A DNA stretch of 48,371 nt, from positions 1-48,371 of the forward strand of contig NZ_FNYS01000026.1 of assembly GCF_900109075.1 (NCBI RefSeq). Direction: 5' to 3'. Below, one piece after another: positions 32,292 through 40,580 of the stretch. Numbering within the stretch: position 1 is the first letter of the stretch; every line of letters begins with the position of its first letter. This DNA is from Myroides marinus. GTDB lineage: Bacteria > Bacteroidota > Bacteroidia > Flavobacteriales > Flavobacteriaceae. The position numbers were made by a program, and so were the translations under genes. The notes below the pieces were generated by a model. It was given only the letters and a program-made list of their open reading frames with translations, was not told the origin of the DNA and made no database searches.

Positions 32292-32786
32292 TTACTCTTT
32301 AGTTTTCAATTCTACTAAGCGATTACGCATATGCTCTGAGAGCATCTTTTGTACCTCGCCATCTTGTTCTGTAGCTTTTAAATAATCAAAATAAGCTAAT
32401 AACTCATCTCTTCTTTCCTTGCTCAATTCAATTCTAGCTGTACTTAAAAAGGTATCGAAAGAAATGTGTGCTGCACATAGGTAGTCATATAAATAGTAAG
32501 TTCCTCCGCGTTCTAACAAAGTCTCAGCTAATAAATGAAACTTATTATATACCGAAAAATTAAGTTTAGTGACCATTCCCAAGTTTATAAATAAATCTCT
32601 TAATAGCTGTAAATCTACTGTCTCTAACTGCTCGCATACTAGCTCTGCTATCTGGATTCTAAAAAAATAGTTCTCGTCTTTAAACTTACCACCATACTTT
32701 CCATTCCACTCCAAAGCTAGCCATTCGCTATCTGACTCACTATAATTATCTATAAAACACTGAAAACCACCACTACTCACTTCCAT
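32292..32786 (-). CDS. Hypothetical helical cytoplasmic protein
   Basis: A 164-residue, mostly alpha-helical protein without signal peptide or membrane helix. Visible features: WLALEWNGKYGGKFKDENYF near the start, then a helical repeat-like body (LLRDLFINLGMVTKLNFSVY, LAETLLERGGTYYLYDYLCA) ending with EHMRNRLVELKTKE. The segments recall HEAT-like helical pairs, but I cannot name the family. Two bases separate its stop from the next start. It is the head of a two-gene unit with the secreted protein. Confidence 0.62.
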   Translation of the reverse strand: MEVSSGGFQCFIDNYSESDSEWLALEWNGKYGGKFKDENYFFRIQIAELVCEQLETVDLQLLRDLFINLGMVTKLNFSVYNKFHLLAETLLERGGTYYLYDYLCAAHISFDTFLSTARIELSKERRDELLAYFDYLKATEQDGEVQKMLSEHMRNRLVELKTKE

Positions 32787-32844
32787 TTCTCCTTACTTAT
32801 TTAATTCTACTACAGATGATAAAAATACAATTAAAAATAAAAAA

Positions 32845-32886
32845 GCGAACAATTACTTTTCGACTATTTAAAAAGGAATTGTTCGC
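32845..32886 (-). terminator. Terminator of the catalase-associated ankyrin gene
   Basis: Perfect 10-base arms GCGAACAATT / AATTGTTCGC, 22-base loop, followed on the minus strand by TTTTTTATTTTT. Confidence 0.75.
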
Positions 32887-32917
32887 TCCATATTATGAAG
32901 GAATTGTGGGGTATTTA

Positions 32918-33430
32918 TTACTCTAGTATTTTTATCATTTCTATATTTTCTTGTGTTCTCGCGTGGTCTAAAGCAGTAAATCCTCTACTATCTTTAAGTG
33001 CCTTATCCGCTCCTGCTAATAATAGCTCCTTCACTATCTCTACATTGCCAAAAGTAACAGCGAAAATTAAAGGACTTGCTCCATTAGTATTGCTTTTATT
33101 TACCTCAGCTCCCTTATCTAGTAATAACTTAACTAATGATACATTCTTCTTAAATACTGCTCCTATTAAAGCAGTATTCCCCATAGCATCTTGAGTTTCT
33201 AATTCTACTCCTTGTTCTAATAACAACTTTACTACATCCTGGCTATTATTATATACTGCGATAATCAAAGGGGTAAACGAACGTTCATTGACTTGATTAA
33301 GATCTACTTTCTGTTCGATTAATTGCTGAATAGCAATAGTGTTATTCTCTCTGGCTGATGTAAATATATCTTGTCCAAAACTCAACTGTGTCATTAATAG
33401 AAACAAACTGAATACAATATATCTTTTCAT
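32918..33430 (-). CDS. Exported ankyrin-repeat protein
   Basis: A 170-residue protein with a signal peptide (1-20; LMTQLSFGQ) and four to five ankyrin repeats: residues about 22-50, then SFTPLIIAVYNNSQDVVKLL, GNTALIGAVFKKNVSLVKLL, GASPLIFAVTFGNVEIVKEL and GFTALDHARTQENIEMIKIL. Conserved TPL/TAL, LL and GAD positions are visible. It lies 197 bases downstream of an exported catalase gene on the same strand. In Pseudomonas aeruginosa an ankyrin protein (AnkB) is encoded with the periplasmic catalase KatB and is needed for full activity; a similar helper role is inferred here. Confidence 0.88.
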   Translation of the reverse strand: MKRYIVFSLFLLMTQLSFGQDIFTSARENNTIAIQQLIEQKVDLNQVNERSFTPLIIAVYNNSQDVVKLLLEQGVELETQDAMGNTALIGAVFKKNVSLVKLLLDKGAEVNKSNTNGASPLIFAVTFGNVEIVKELLLAGADKALKDSRGFTALDHARTQENIEMIKILE

Positions 33431-33627
33431 ATTACATTTTTAAAAAATAAATCCAACACAAATACATCTTCTCAAAACAATACTAGGTATAAAATGGAGG
33501 TAGAAAGTAAATAATATAAAATATAAGCTTATACCCAAGAATAATGTTTTGTAATCTCAATACAACTTGTTGATTAGAAATACTGAGAAATAGATATATC
33601 CATGTTGAATCTTAATGAGTTATTTAT
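33431..33627. other. Catalase-ankyrin intergenic spacer
   Basis: No coding frame, no strong hairpin with T-run and no TAnnTTTG element on the minus strand. Absence of a terminator supports a shared transcript of catalase and ankyrin gene, though a weaker internal promoter cannot be excluded. Confidence 0.5.
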
Positions 33628-35154
33628 CTATTTTTGTTCAAAGTAAGGTTTGATATCTTCTAACTTCACATTAGTAGCTTTTAATAAACGAGTCCCATAG
33701 TCTTTATCGGCTTGATAGAAATAAGCAACCATTTTATATACTATAACTTTGTTCTTAATAGAGTTAAAAGCACCGCTTAAATTCTTGATTAGATTATCTT
33801 GATCTTTCTTAGAGAACGAACGATATAATTCACCAGCTTGTTTAAAGTTATTTTCTTTATCTATCACATGTTGAGTTGTACTAACTGGTGTGAAGAACTC
33901 TGATTTAGAATACTTAAATTTCGCATCGTCTACTACTTCAGGTTTAGTAGTCGAAGGTTGATAGTTAACATCACCTGACTGTGGTCTTAATGACATATAA
34001 CCATTTTGATTATACGTATTAACTTGATTCTTAGCAGCATTTACAGGTATTTGTTGAAAATTACCTGTTAGGCGGTGACGTTGTGTATCTGCATAAGAGA
34101 ACATACGTCCCTGTAGTAACTTATCTTCTGATGGCTCTATACCAGGCACTAAAGTACTTGGCGCAAAGGCTGCTTGTTCTACTTGTTGGAAATAGTTAGT
34201 AGGATTAGCATTTAAAGTCATCGTACCTACTTTCACAGATTTAGCTACTGCCTCTGGCCATATCTTCGTTACATCTACAGGATTAAAATCTAATGCATCA
34301 AAATCCTCTCTCTTTAACATCTGTACATATAAGTCCCAAACTGGGTACTCTTTTCTATCGATAGCGTGATATAAATCTAGAGTAGCGTGCTCTACAGAAG
34401 TAGCTTGGATAGCATTAGCCTCTTCTTGTGTCAAGTTTTTAACTTCTTGGCGAGGTACCCATTTATATTTCACATAGGTTACTTCTCCTTTTGCATTCAC
34501 CCATTTATATGCGTGTACACCATTACCCTCCATCTGTCTAAAGTTAGCTGGGATACCATAGTCTGAGAATAACCATGTAAACATATGCGTTGACTCTGGT
34601 AGATTAGAAAAGAAATCAAATACTCTATTAGGATCTGAAGCTCCGTTAGTCAATGGTGATGGTTTAAATGCATGTACCATATCTGGGAACTTAATCGCAT
34701 CGCGGATAAAGAATACAGGTAAGTTATTTCCTACTAAATCATAGTTACCCTGTTCTGTATAAAACTTAACTGCAAATCCTCTAGGGTCTCTATATGTCTC
34801 AGGTGAACCCTGCTGATGTGTCACTGTAGAGAAGCGTACTAATAATGGAGTGACCTTACCTGCCTGAGATAAGAAGTCTGCCATAGTCTCGTCTGAAAAA
34901 TCTGCAGCAGCTACAAATTCTCCAAAAGCACCTGCTCCACGAGCGTGTACTACTCTCTCAGGAATACGCTCACGATCAAAGGCTGCTAACTTCTCTATTA
35001 AGTGAACGTCTTCTAATAACACTTGTCCGTTATTACCTATTGTTTTTGAATGTTGATTACTCCCTACAGGACTTCCTGTATTAGTCGTTAATACTTGAGC
35101 TTGGATAAAAGATGTAGCTAGTAAAGCTGACATCATCACACTTCTTTTGAGCAT
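33628..35154 (-). CDS. katA: Exported monofunctional haem catalase
   Basis: A 508-residue small-subunit (clade 3 type) catalase. The distal histidine H70 lies in RVVHARGAGAFGEF, the catalytic asparagine N144 in DLVGNNLPVFFIRD, and the proximal tyrosine Y354 in RMFSYADTQRHRL; KYKWVPRQEVKN and HATLDLYHAI are typical. It begins with a signal peptide (about 1-20; LLATSFIQAQ), so the enzyme should be periplasmic like KatB of Pseudomonas. It degrades hydrogen peroxide to water and oxygen. It is followed by the exported ankyrin gene. A TACATTTG element upstream (35196-35203) gives a leader of about 40 bases; peroxide control is likely but no OxyR site is identified. Confidence 0.94.
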   Translation of the reverse strand: MLKRSVMMSALLATSFIQAQVLTTNTGSPVGSNQHSKTIGNNGQVLLEDVHLIEKLAAFDRERIPERVVHARGAGAFGEFVAAADFSDETMADFLSQAGKVTPLLVRFSTVTHQQGSPETYRDPRGFAVKFYTEQGNYDLVGNNLPVFFIRDAIKFPDMVHAFKPSPLTNGASDPNRVFDFFSNLPESTHMFTWLFSDYGIPANFRQMEGNGVHAYKWVNAKGEVTYVKYKWVPRQEVKNLTQEEANAIQATSVEHATLDLYHAIDRKEYPVWDLYVQMLKREDFDALDFNPVDVTKIWPEAVAKSVKVGTMTLNANPTNYFQQVEQAAFAPSTLVPGIEPSEDKLLQGRMFSYADTQRHRLTGNFQQIPVNAAKNQVNTYNQNGYMSLRPQSGDVNYQPSTTKPEVVDDAKFKYSKSEFFTPVSTTQHVIDKENNFKQAGELYRSFSKKDQDNLIKNLSGAFNSIKNKVIVYKMVAYFYQADKDYGTRLLKATNVKLEDIKPYFEQK

Positions 35155-35195
35155 AATAATTTGTGTTTATTAATTTGTTTTATTGTTTACTTTCA

Positions 35196-35203
35196 CAAAT
35201 GTA
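35196..35203 (-). promoter_or_regulatory. -7 element of the catalase gene
   Basis: TACATTTG on the minus strand, perfect TAnnTTTG. A TTGACA lies only a few bases upstream, too near for a -33 element, so activation by a regulator may be needed. Confidence 0.45.
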
Positions 35204-35400
35204 TTATGTCAAGACAGGGTATTTCTGTACTTCCAAACGATAGATTTTATTCTATGATAAATTCTATTTATCATAAATATTATCTATTGTTATAATAAAA
35301 ATGAGGGGACCTATACTAGTCTATTCCACTACTATATTTAGATAAAATAAGACGTATAAATGAGATATATCTAATCTCTTCGATGGGGCAAATAAAAAAA

Positions 35401-35434
35401 GGAGAGTAATAGCTTATGACAACTACTACTCTCC
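35401..35434 (-). terminator. Terminator of the DUF4261 gene
   Basis: Stem GGAGAGTA / TACTCTCC followed on the minus strand by seven T; 46 bases beyond the stop. Confidence 0.75.
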
Positions 35435-35479
35435 AGCGCTTAATTCAATATATTTAAGTGATGTGTGTTCTATTTACTT

Positions 35480-36286
35480 CTAATCCATCTCTAGATTTAT
35501 GACAGTTCGTCTAGGCTGAGAGGTCGAAAACTCTTTATGACACTTCCACTTACTACCTGCTACTAGTCCTTCTATGGTATGTCCATCTTCTATGACATCT
35601 CCTGCTTCCATCAGATAATATGCATAATCCCATAGGCGATTAGCTATATCATTAACCAAAGTATCATCGTCAAAAAAGAATTGAAAATCTGATACACCTA
35701 ATGCGTGTAACCCTATCGTATCCATCAACAGATTCTTATACTCAGGTTGGTTAATATTGTATAAACGAACATTGACCATAAGGTCTAATGCAACATAATT
35801 AGGGTCTAAACAATCCTGCATAAACACTGCTGGATCTATTAACTTCTCTGCGTGCTCTGATACAATTACTGCCGGTTGACTAACCTTAGCCATAGCAAAA
35901 AGCATCTGCTGCATTAACACGATACGTATACGAGGTTCAAGACTTCTACTCAAAAAGTCTGTGACTAATACTTCGTGTTTACACTTCTCTAATGCTTCGG
36001 TTCCTTCTTCCCAATGCCAGTTCTGCTCTTTATACTTATCTCCAATATTCTTAACACTATCGTCCTCTGCGTGCATTACTACACACTGCGCTGGTACAAT
36101 CCCCTCTTCGAACTCTACTTCACAGTCTGGAAAAGTAAATACATTGGCTTTCTTTTCAAATGTCACATTGGGAAATACTTTGTGTAATTCTCCTAAAACT
36201 GCGTTTAAATCTATTGTCGGTTTATCCTCAAATAATAATCTAAACATCATCATCTTTGGATTGTTGCCTAATTTTTTACTTCCCAT
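35480..36286 (-). CDS. DUF4261-domain protein
   Basis: A 268-residue cytoplasmic protein. The N-terminal half (FRLLFEDKPTIDLNAVLGEL, CVVMHAEDDSVK) leads into the C-terminal DUF4261 segment, recognisable by DTIGLHALGVSDFQFFFDDD and the closing YAYYLMEAGDVIEDGHTIEG. The family is widespread in bacteria without known function. Two cysteine-containing parts (FPDCEVEFEEG and CLDPNYVALDLMVNVRLYNI) show no metal motif. A single gene with its own terminator; the region upstream has no promoter match I trust. Confidence 0.75.
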   Translation of the reverse strand: MGSKKLGNNPKMMMFRLLFEDKPTIDLNAVLGELHKVFPNVTFEKKANVFTFPDCEVEFEEGIVPAQCVVMHAEDDSVKNIGDKYKEQNWHWEEGTEALEKCKHEVLVTDFLSRSLEPRIRIVLMQQMLFAMAKVSQPAVIVSEHAEKLIDPAVFMQDCLDPNYVALDLMVNVRLYNINQPEYKNLLMDTIGLHALGVSDFQFFFDDDTLVNDIANRLWDYAYYLMEAGDVIEDGHTIEGLVAGSKWKCHKEFSTSQPRRTVINLEMD

Positions 36287-36557
36287 ATCTATTTTACTCT
36301 TCCTATTAACAATGACCTAAAATTACTAAATTCTAACAATCTAAAACTGAGTTATATCAGTTATTGGATAAAAGGTTTGTTTTTTATTTTTGTTGTTTGT
36401 CTTTTTGTTCTTTTGTGTTGTTGTAACAGGAAATGGTAGGAGTGTGCCCATACTACGCGAAGTCTCCTTACTCCGTACATTATATATAACACCTTTCCTT
36501 ATTAGATTATCTCTACATTGATGTCGTTTGTGTGATACAACTGACATACATTCTTAA
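36287..36557. other. Intergenic region with a short repeat
   Basis: An open frame of 68 codons on the minus strand (36341-36547) has low-complexity Lys/Asn sequence and is not judged to be a gene. The stretch AGGAGACTTCGC (minus strand, near 36460) recurs on the plus strand at about 40320. Confidence 0.5.
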
Positions 36558-36968
36558 TTAAGCTTTTTTTGGTAATAGCTTTTGTATATCGTATCCTTCT
36601 CTAACCAATAAAGCTAGACCATCTAATTCTAATGAACCTTCTATTGGGTTCCATCCTTGTTCTAATCCATAGTCTAAAGCCATACGAACAAACAAGGGTC
36701 TATTTAAATTCACTCTTACTTCTTTTCTTAGGAGATCATTATACAACGATACACCACTGTTTAAGGGGTTACCAATACAATAATCATCTAATACACAAAA
36801 AAATACTAGTAAAGCATATTTACTATACTTGTCTTTAAAGATTCGTATCACAAAAATACTTTTATCTCCTCCCTCTACTGCCTTAGATATATAACCTGTT
36901 CCTATCCCCTCTGTACTATACAGATACTCATCAGAACCTACCTTCAATGTTCTTAATCTTTTCTTCAT
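36558..36968 (-). CDS. Tandem duplicate hypothetical protein, copy 1
   Basis: A 136-residue cytoplasmic protein, paralog of the gene directly upstream (36972-37364). Both begin MKKxLRTLKV and share KDKYSKYALL/GLL and GNPLN in a diverged first half. The last 51 residues, starting VNLNRPLFVRMALDYGLEQG and ending KLLPKKA, are identical in both. Copy 1 has insertions in the N-terminal half (EGIGTGYISKAVEGGDKS). No family is recognised; the pattern of a variable front and a fixed back resembles paralogous immunity or regulatory proteins. It starts 3 bases after the stop of copy 2. Confidence 0.7.
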   Translation of the reverse strand: MKKRLRTLKVGSDEYLYSTEGIGTGYISKAVEGGDKSIFVIRIFKDKYSKYALLVFFCVLDDYCIGNPLNSGVSLYNDLLRKEVRVNLNRPLFVRMALDYGLEQGWNPIEGSLELDGLALLVREGYDIQKLLPKKA

Positions 36969-36971
36969 ACA

Positions 36972-37364
36972 CTAAAAAGCTTTTTTTGGTAATAGTTTTT
37001 GTATATCATACCCTTCTCTAACCAATAAAGCTAAGCCATCAAGTTCTAATGAACCTTCTATTGGATTCCACCCTTGTTCTAATCCATAGTCTAAAGCCAT
37101 ACGAACAAACAAGGGACGGTTTAGGTTAACTACAATTTCCTTCTCTAATTTATGGTTATATAAAAGCACACTGTGATTTAAAGGGTTTCCTACATAATAG
37201 TTGTCTAATACTCTATAATGTACTAGTAAGCCATACTTACTGTACTTATCTATAAATAAGCGTATAGTAAAAATACTCTCTTCTGTTTCAGCTATGTAAG
37301 TTACGCGAGTACTATATAGATATCCTATTGTATCTACTTTTAAGGTTCTTAATTTCTTCTTCAT
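36972..37364 (-). CDS. Tandem duplicate hypothetical protein, copy 2
   Basis: A 130-residue protein started at MKKKLRTLKVDTIGYLYSTR. An ATG two codons upstream (37370) is possible, but this start aligns with that of copy 1. The body contains YIAETEESIFTIRLFIDKYS and VLDNYYVGNPLNHSVLLYNH, then the 51 residues shared with copy 1, plus a final Phe. The shared part keeps near-identical DNA with only scattered silent differences, whereas the front halves differ widely. The start lies against the T-run of the hisS terminator. Confidence 0.7.
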   Translation of the reverse strand: MKKKLRTLKVDTIGYLYSTRVTYIAETEESIFTIRLFIDKYSKYGLLVHYRVLDNYYVGNPLNHSVLLYNHKLEKEIVVNLNRPLFVRMALDYGLEQGWNPIEGSLELDGLALLVREGYDIQKLLPKKAF

Positions 37365-37370
37365 AGGCAT

Positions 37371-37403
37371 AAAAAAAGGTATGTGTAAGTAAACACATAC
37401 CTT
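37371..37403 (-). terminator. Terminator of hisS
   Basis: Perfect 11-base stem AAGGTATGTGT / ACACATACCTT with a five-base loop, followed on the minus strand by seven T that run almost into the next start codon. Confidence 0.88.
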
Positions 37404-37427
37404 TTATATATCAAAGTCTTTAAATCT

Positions 37428-38798
37428 TTATTTTAACTTAGCGATTAGCTCTTCTAATGATAACACTTGTTGTTCTCCTGAAGCTAATTCTTTAAGTGTG
37501 TACTTCTGATCAGCCATTTCTTGTGATCCTACTAATACAGCATAAGGAATACCTTTCTTATCTGCGAACTGGAATTGCTTACCTACTTTCGCTTTATCAG
37601 GATATACTTCTGTACGGATACCAGCATCTCTTAATTTCATTACTGCTTGTACTCCATAGCTCATTTCTTCTTCTCCCATGTTTAGGAACATTACTTTAGA
37701 AGAAGTACTCACTGTCTCTGGGAATAAATTAAGCTCTTCCATTACTAGATAGATACGATCTAATCCGAATGAAATACCAACTCCACTCATATCTTTTAAT
37801 CCGAAGATACCTGTAAGGTCATCATAACGACCACCTCCACCTATAGACCCCATCTGTACAGTGTCTGGTGCTCCAATCTCGAAGATAGCTCCTGTATAGT
37901 AGTTTAACCCTCTAGCTAAAGTAACATCAAGGTTTAATTTAGCAGTCTGTAGTCCGATAAGTTCTATTTCTTTTCCTACAAACGCTAATTCTTCTACTCC
38001 TTTAAGTCCTTCTTCTGAAGAAGCTAACATTACACGTAATTTTCCTAACTTCTCTTCGAATGTACCTGTGAAGTTAAATAAAGCTTGAACTTTAGCGATA
38101 GACTCTGCAGCGATACCTTTTTCGATCATCTCTGCTTTTACTCCGTCTTCCCCGATTTTATCCAGTTTATCTAGAGCTACTGTAAAGTCAATCAACTTAT
38201 CACTAGCATCAATCACCTCAGCAATACCTGCTAATATCTTTCTATTGTTTAATTTAATCGTTACTCCGTGTACTCCTAATGCAGTAAATACTCTGTCATA
38301 TAGGGTAACAAACTCTACTTCTTGCCATAGCGACTTAGAACCGATAACGTCAGCATCACATTGGTAAAACTCTCTAAATCTACCTTTCTGTGGACGGTCT
38401 GCACGCCATACTGGTTGCATTTGGTAACGCTTAAATGGGAAGTCTAACTCATTCTGGTGCATTACTACGTAACGAGCAAAAGGAACAGTTAAGTCATAAC
38501 GAAGTGCCTTCTCTGAGATTTGGTTAGTTAGTTTTAAACTATTTTTGCTCTCTAATGCAGCATCGTCAACTTTGCTTAAATAATCACCTGAGTTTAATAT
38601 TTTAAAAATTAAACGGTCCCCCTCTTCACCATACTTACCAAGTAGAGTATCAAGGTTTTCGAAAGAAGGAGTCTCGATGGGATGGAATCCAAATTTCTCA
38701 AATCCATGACGGATAGTCTGCATGATATATTGTCTTCTTGCTACTTCTGTTGGAGAAAAGTCTCTTGTACCTTTTGGAATTCCAGGTTTCTTTGCCAT
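37428..38798 (-). CDS. hisS: Histidyl-tRNA synthetase
   Basis: A 456-residue class II synthetase that charges tRNA-His. The start KPGIPKGTRDFSPTEVARRQ is the family N-terminus with motif 1 following. Motif 2 lies in QMQPVWRADRPQKGRFREFY, the histidine-A loop in ARGLNYYTGAIFEIG, and motif 3 in GVGISFGLDRIYLVMEEL. The C-terminal anticodon-binding domain (about 365-456) has AVMKLRDAGIRTEVYPDKAK. Length is normal and all motifs are intact. Transcribed alone and ended by its own hairpin. Confidence 0.97.
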   Translation of the reverse strand: MAKKPGIPKGTRDFSPTEVARRQYIMQTIRHGFEKFGFHPIETPSFENLDTLLGKYGEEGDRLIFKILNSGDYLSKVDDAALESKNSLKLTNQISEKALRYDLTVPFARYVVMHQNELDFPFKRYQMQPVWRADRPQKGRFREFYQCDADVIGSKSLWQEVEFVTLYDRVFTALGVHGVTIKLNNRKILAGIAEVIDASDKLIDFTVALDKLDKIGEDGVKAEMIEKGIAAESIAKVQALFNFTGTFEEKLGKLRVMLASSEEGLKGVEELAFVGKEIELIGLQTAKLNLDVTLARGLNYYTGAIFEIGAPDTVQMGSIGGGGRYDDLTGIFGLKDMSGVGISFGLDRIYLVMEELNLFPETVSTSSKVMFLNMGEEEMSYGVQAVMKLRDAGIRTEVYPDKAKVGKQFQFADKKGIPYAVLVGSQEMADQKYTLKELASGEQQVLSLEELIAKLK

Positions 38799-38829
38799 CT
38801 CTAGTTAATTTTTATGTATTATTATTAGA

Positions 38830-38837
38830 CAAAACTA
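38830..38837 (-). promoter_or_regulatory. -7 element of hisS
   Basis: TAGTTTTG on the minus strand, perfect TAnnTTTG, 31 bases upstream of the ATG at 38798. No -33 element was found. Confidence 0.4.
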
Positions 38838-38983
38838 CTACTTTTTTTAAAATCCTCCTATTGTAAGTATAGGCTAAATGGTGGTATTTAGCAGTTATTT
38901 TAAGAATTGTAGATAACTAGAGTGGTTTAAGTTTTTTGTTTATTTTTACTATTGAGAACTTTACCCACTTTCTATTCCACATT

Positions 38984-40225
38984 ATGTTTAAACTGAGTAT
39001 CGAAAATATGAGAATTGCATTGTCTAGTATCAGAAGTCAACTTCTGCGTACTTGTATCACTGTATTCATCATAGCTATCGGTATATGGGCATTAGTAGGA
39101 ATATTAGCAGTGGTTTCTGCTCTTCGCAATACCATATTAGATGACTTTGCTTCTATGGGGGCTAATACATTCACTATTTCTCAATACGACGTAGCTGATC
39201 GTATGGCTAAGAATAAGTCAGTACAAAAGATCAATGCTGTAATTACTTATGCACAAGCGAAAGAGTTCAAAAAAGAGTACTTGTTCCCTTTCTCTACGGT
39301 GTCCATTTCATTTAATGCAGCAACTAATATAGAAGTCAAAAATGATCTAATGAAGACTGATCCTGAGGTATCTATCATTGGTTGTGATGAGAATTATTTG
39401 CCAAATAGTGGATTACAAGTCACTCAAGGGAGAAACTTTAGCTATACTGATGTAGCTAATGACCACTTCGTATGTGTAGTAGGGTCTGATTTCTCTAAAA
39501 AGATGTTTAAAGACTACAGTCCTGTAGGCCAAACCATCTCTGTGCGTGGGTATAAATTCAAGATTATAGGCATGCTAAAAGAGCAAGGAAGTACGTTTGG
39601 AAAGAATGAGGATCAACGCGTCTTTATTCCTATCCAAATCGCTCGTTCTATATTTAATGCTGCTAATGTAAATTACGATATCAAAATAGGGTTATTACAA
39701 GATAACTTATTAGACCAAGCAGTAGATCAGGCTATACTGGACTTCAGAAATATCCGAAGATTAACACCTGCTCATACAGCTAACTTTGGTATAGAACGCA
39801 GTGATGATCTTATTCGCTCTATGATGACACAGGTAAATATGCTGAATGTCGCAGCTTGGGTAATCGGACTGATTACTATACTTGGTTCATCAATCGCTTT
39901 GATGAATATCATGCTAGTATCAGTAACAGAACGCACTCGAGAAATAGGTATCCGTAAATCACTAGGAGCAAAAAAGAAAACTATCGCTACTCAGTTCTTT
40001 ACTGAGACGATTATCATTGGTCAATTAGGTGGATTAATCGGTACTCTGTTAGGAATCTTTACTGCGTATGGTTTAGCACAAGTAATGCACTTTAACTTTA
40101 CTATTCCTTGGAATGCTATTATAGCAGCATTTGCTACGACCTTTATTGTAGCTATAATCTCAGGTCTCTACCCTGCTATGAAAGCTGCAAAACTAGACCC
40201 TGTAGAGGCTCTTAGGTATGAGTAG
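38984..40225 (+). CDS. ABC transporter permease of the MacB/FtsX type
   Basis: A 413-residue protein from MFKLSIENMRIALSSIRSQL. An ATG 16 codons further upstream gives a hydrophobic, aromatic extension unlike the family and is rejected. Domains: TM1 (about 22-46), a MacB_PCD periplasmic domain (about 50-275), then the FtsX core with three helices (about 285-405), including SVTERTREIGIRKSLGAKKK and the end PAMKAAKLDPVEALRYE. MacB-type permeases work with a separate or fused ATPase and power export or lipoprotein work by mechanotransmission. No ATPase, membrane-fusion protein or outer-membrane partner is adjacent. Confidence 0.88.
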   Translation: MFKLSIENMRIALSSIRSQLLRTCITVFIIAIGIWALVGILAVVSALRNTILDDFASMGANTFTISQYDVADRMAKNKSVQKINAVITYAQAKEFKKEYLFPFSTVSISFNAATNIEVKNDLMKTDPEVSIIGCDENYLPNSGLQVTQGRNFSYTDVANDHFVCVVGSDFSKKMFKDYSPVGQTISVRGYKFKIIGMLKEQGSTFGKNEDQRVFIPIQIARSIFNAANVNYDIKIGLLQDNLLDQAVDQAILDFRNIRRLTPAHTANFGIERSDDLIRSMMTQVNMLNVAAWVIGLITILGSSIALMNIMLVSVTERTREIGIRKSLGAKKKTIATQFFTETIIIGQLGGLIGTLLGIFTAYGLAQVMHFNFTIPWNAIIAAFATTFIVAIISGLYPAMKAAKLDPVEALRYE

Positions 40226-40580
40226 TTGGTTGACAGTTTTTAGATAACAGTGTACTTGCCTTCGGCATTACAGTCTCTTTATTTTTTAATCTTAACACTT
40301 TGAGAAATATTGCACGAAGTCAGGAGACTTCGCTCAGCTTGGAACTTCACGCAATTTTAGAGTACGCAATCTATATCCACAATAGTATGGGCGTAATAGT
40401 CCTTCCTTCTCCTAGCCCATCATTCATAATGTCCACTGAACATTCTTCTTTCTGTCCTGCCCAACAAAACATCTCCTATTAATCTTCAAATCATTTAATC
40501 CTAATTCAGACCACCACGTATTCTGAGTACCTTATGCCGTAGGCAAAAAAACAGTGAACAGTAAACCGATAACTGTTAAC
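40226..40580. other. Non-coding region with palindromic and repeated elements
   Basis: An open stretch of 60 codons (40300-40482) has no protein character. Elements seen: hairpin TGCCTTCGGCA (about 40258-40268), AGGAGACTTCGC repeat (about 40321), a second palindrome ATGCCGTAGGCA (about 40533-40544), and ACAGTGAACAGTAAAC with TTAACAGTTATCGG-like inverse parts at the right end. Similar short repeats are frequent between flavobacterial genes. Confidence 0.5.

Larger units (their letters stand above)
35155..35479. other. Catalase upstream region
   Basis: Contains the catalase promoter near the left end, an AT-rich stretch with ATAAATTCTATTTATCATAA-like partial symmetry (about 35258-35278) that could be an operator, and the terminator of the DUF4261 gene (35401-35434). 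No gene is seen. Confidence 0.55.

Noticed and set aside
36341..36547. Minus-strand open frame of 68 codons
   Set aside because: Low-complexity Lys/Asn/Thr sequence, no promoter or family resemblance, and it contains a dispersed repeat; judged non-coding.
38936..38983. Longer start for the FtsX-type permease
   Set aside because: The extra 16 residues are aromatic and unlike the family, whose N-terminus is at MFKLSIENMRIAL.
40300..40482. Plus-strand open frame of 60 codons
   Set aside because: It lies over repeats and palindromes and has no protein-like composition.
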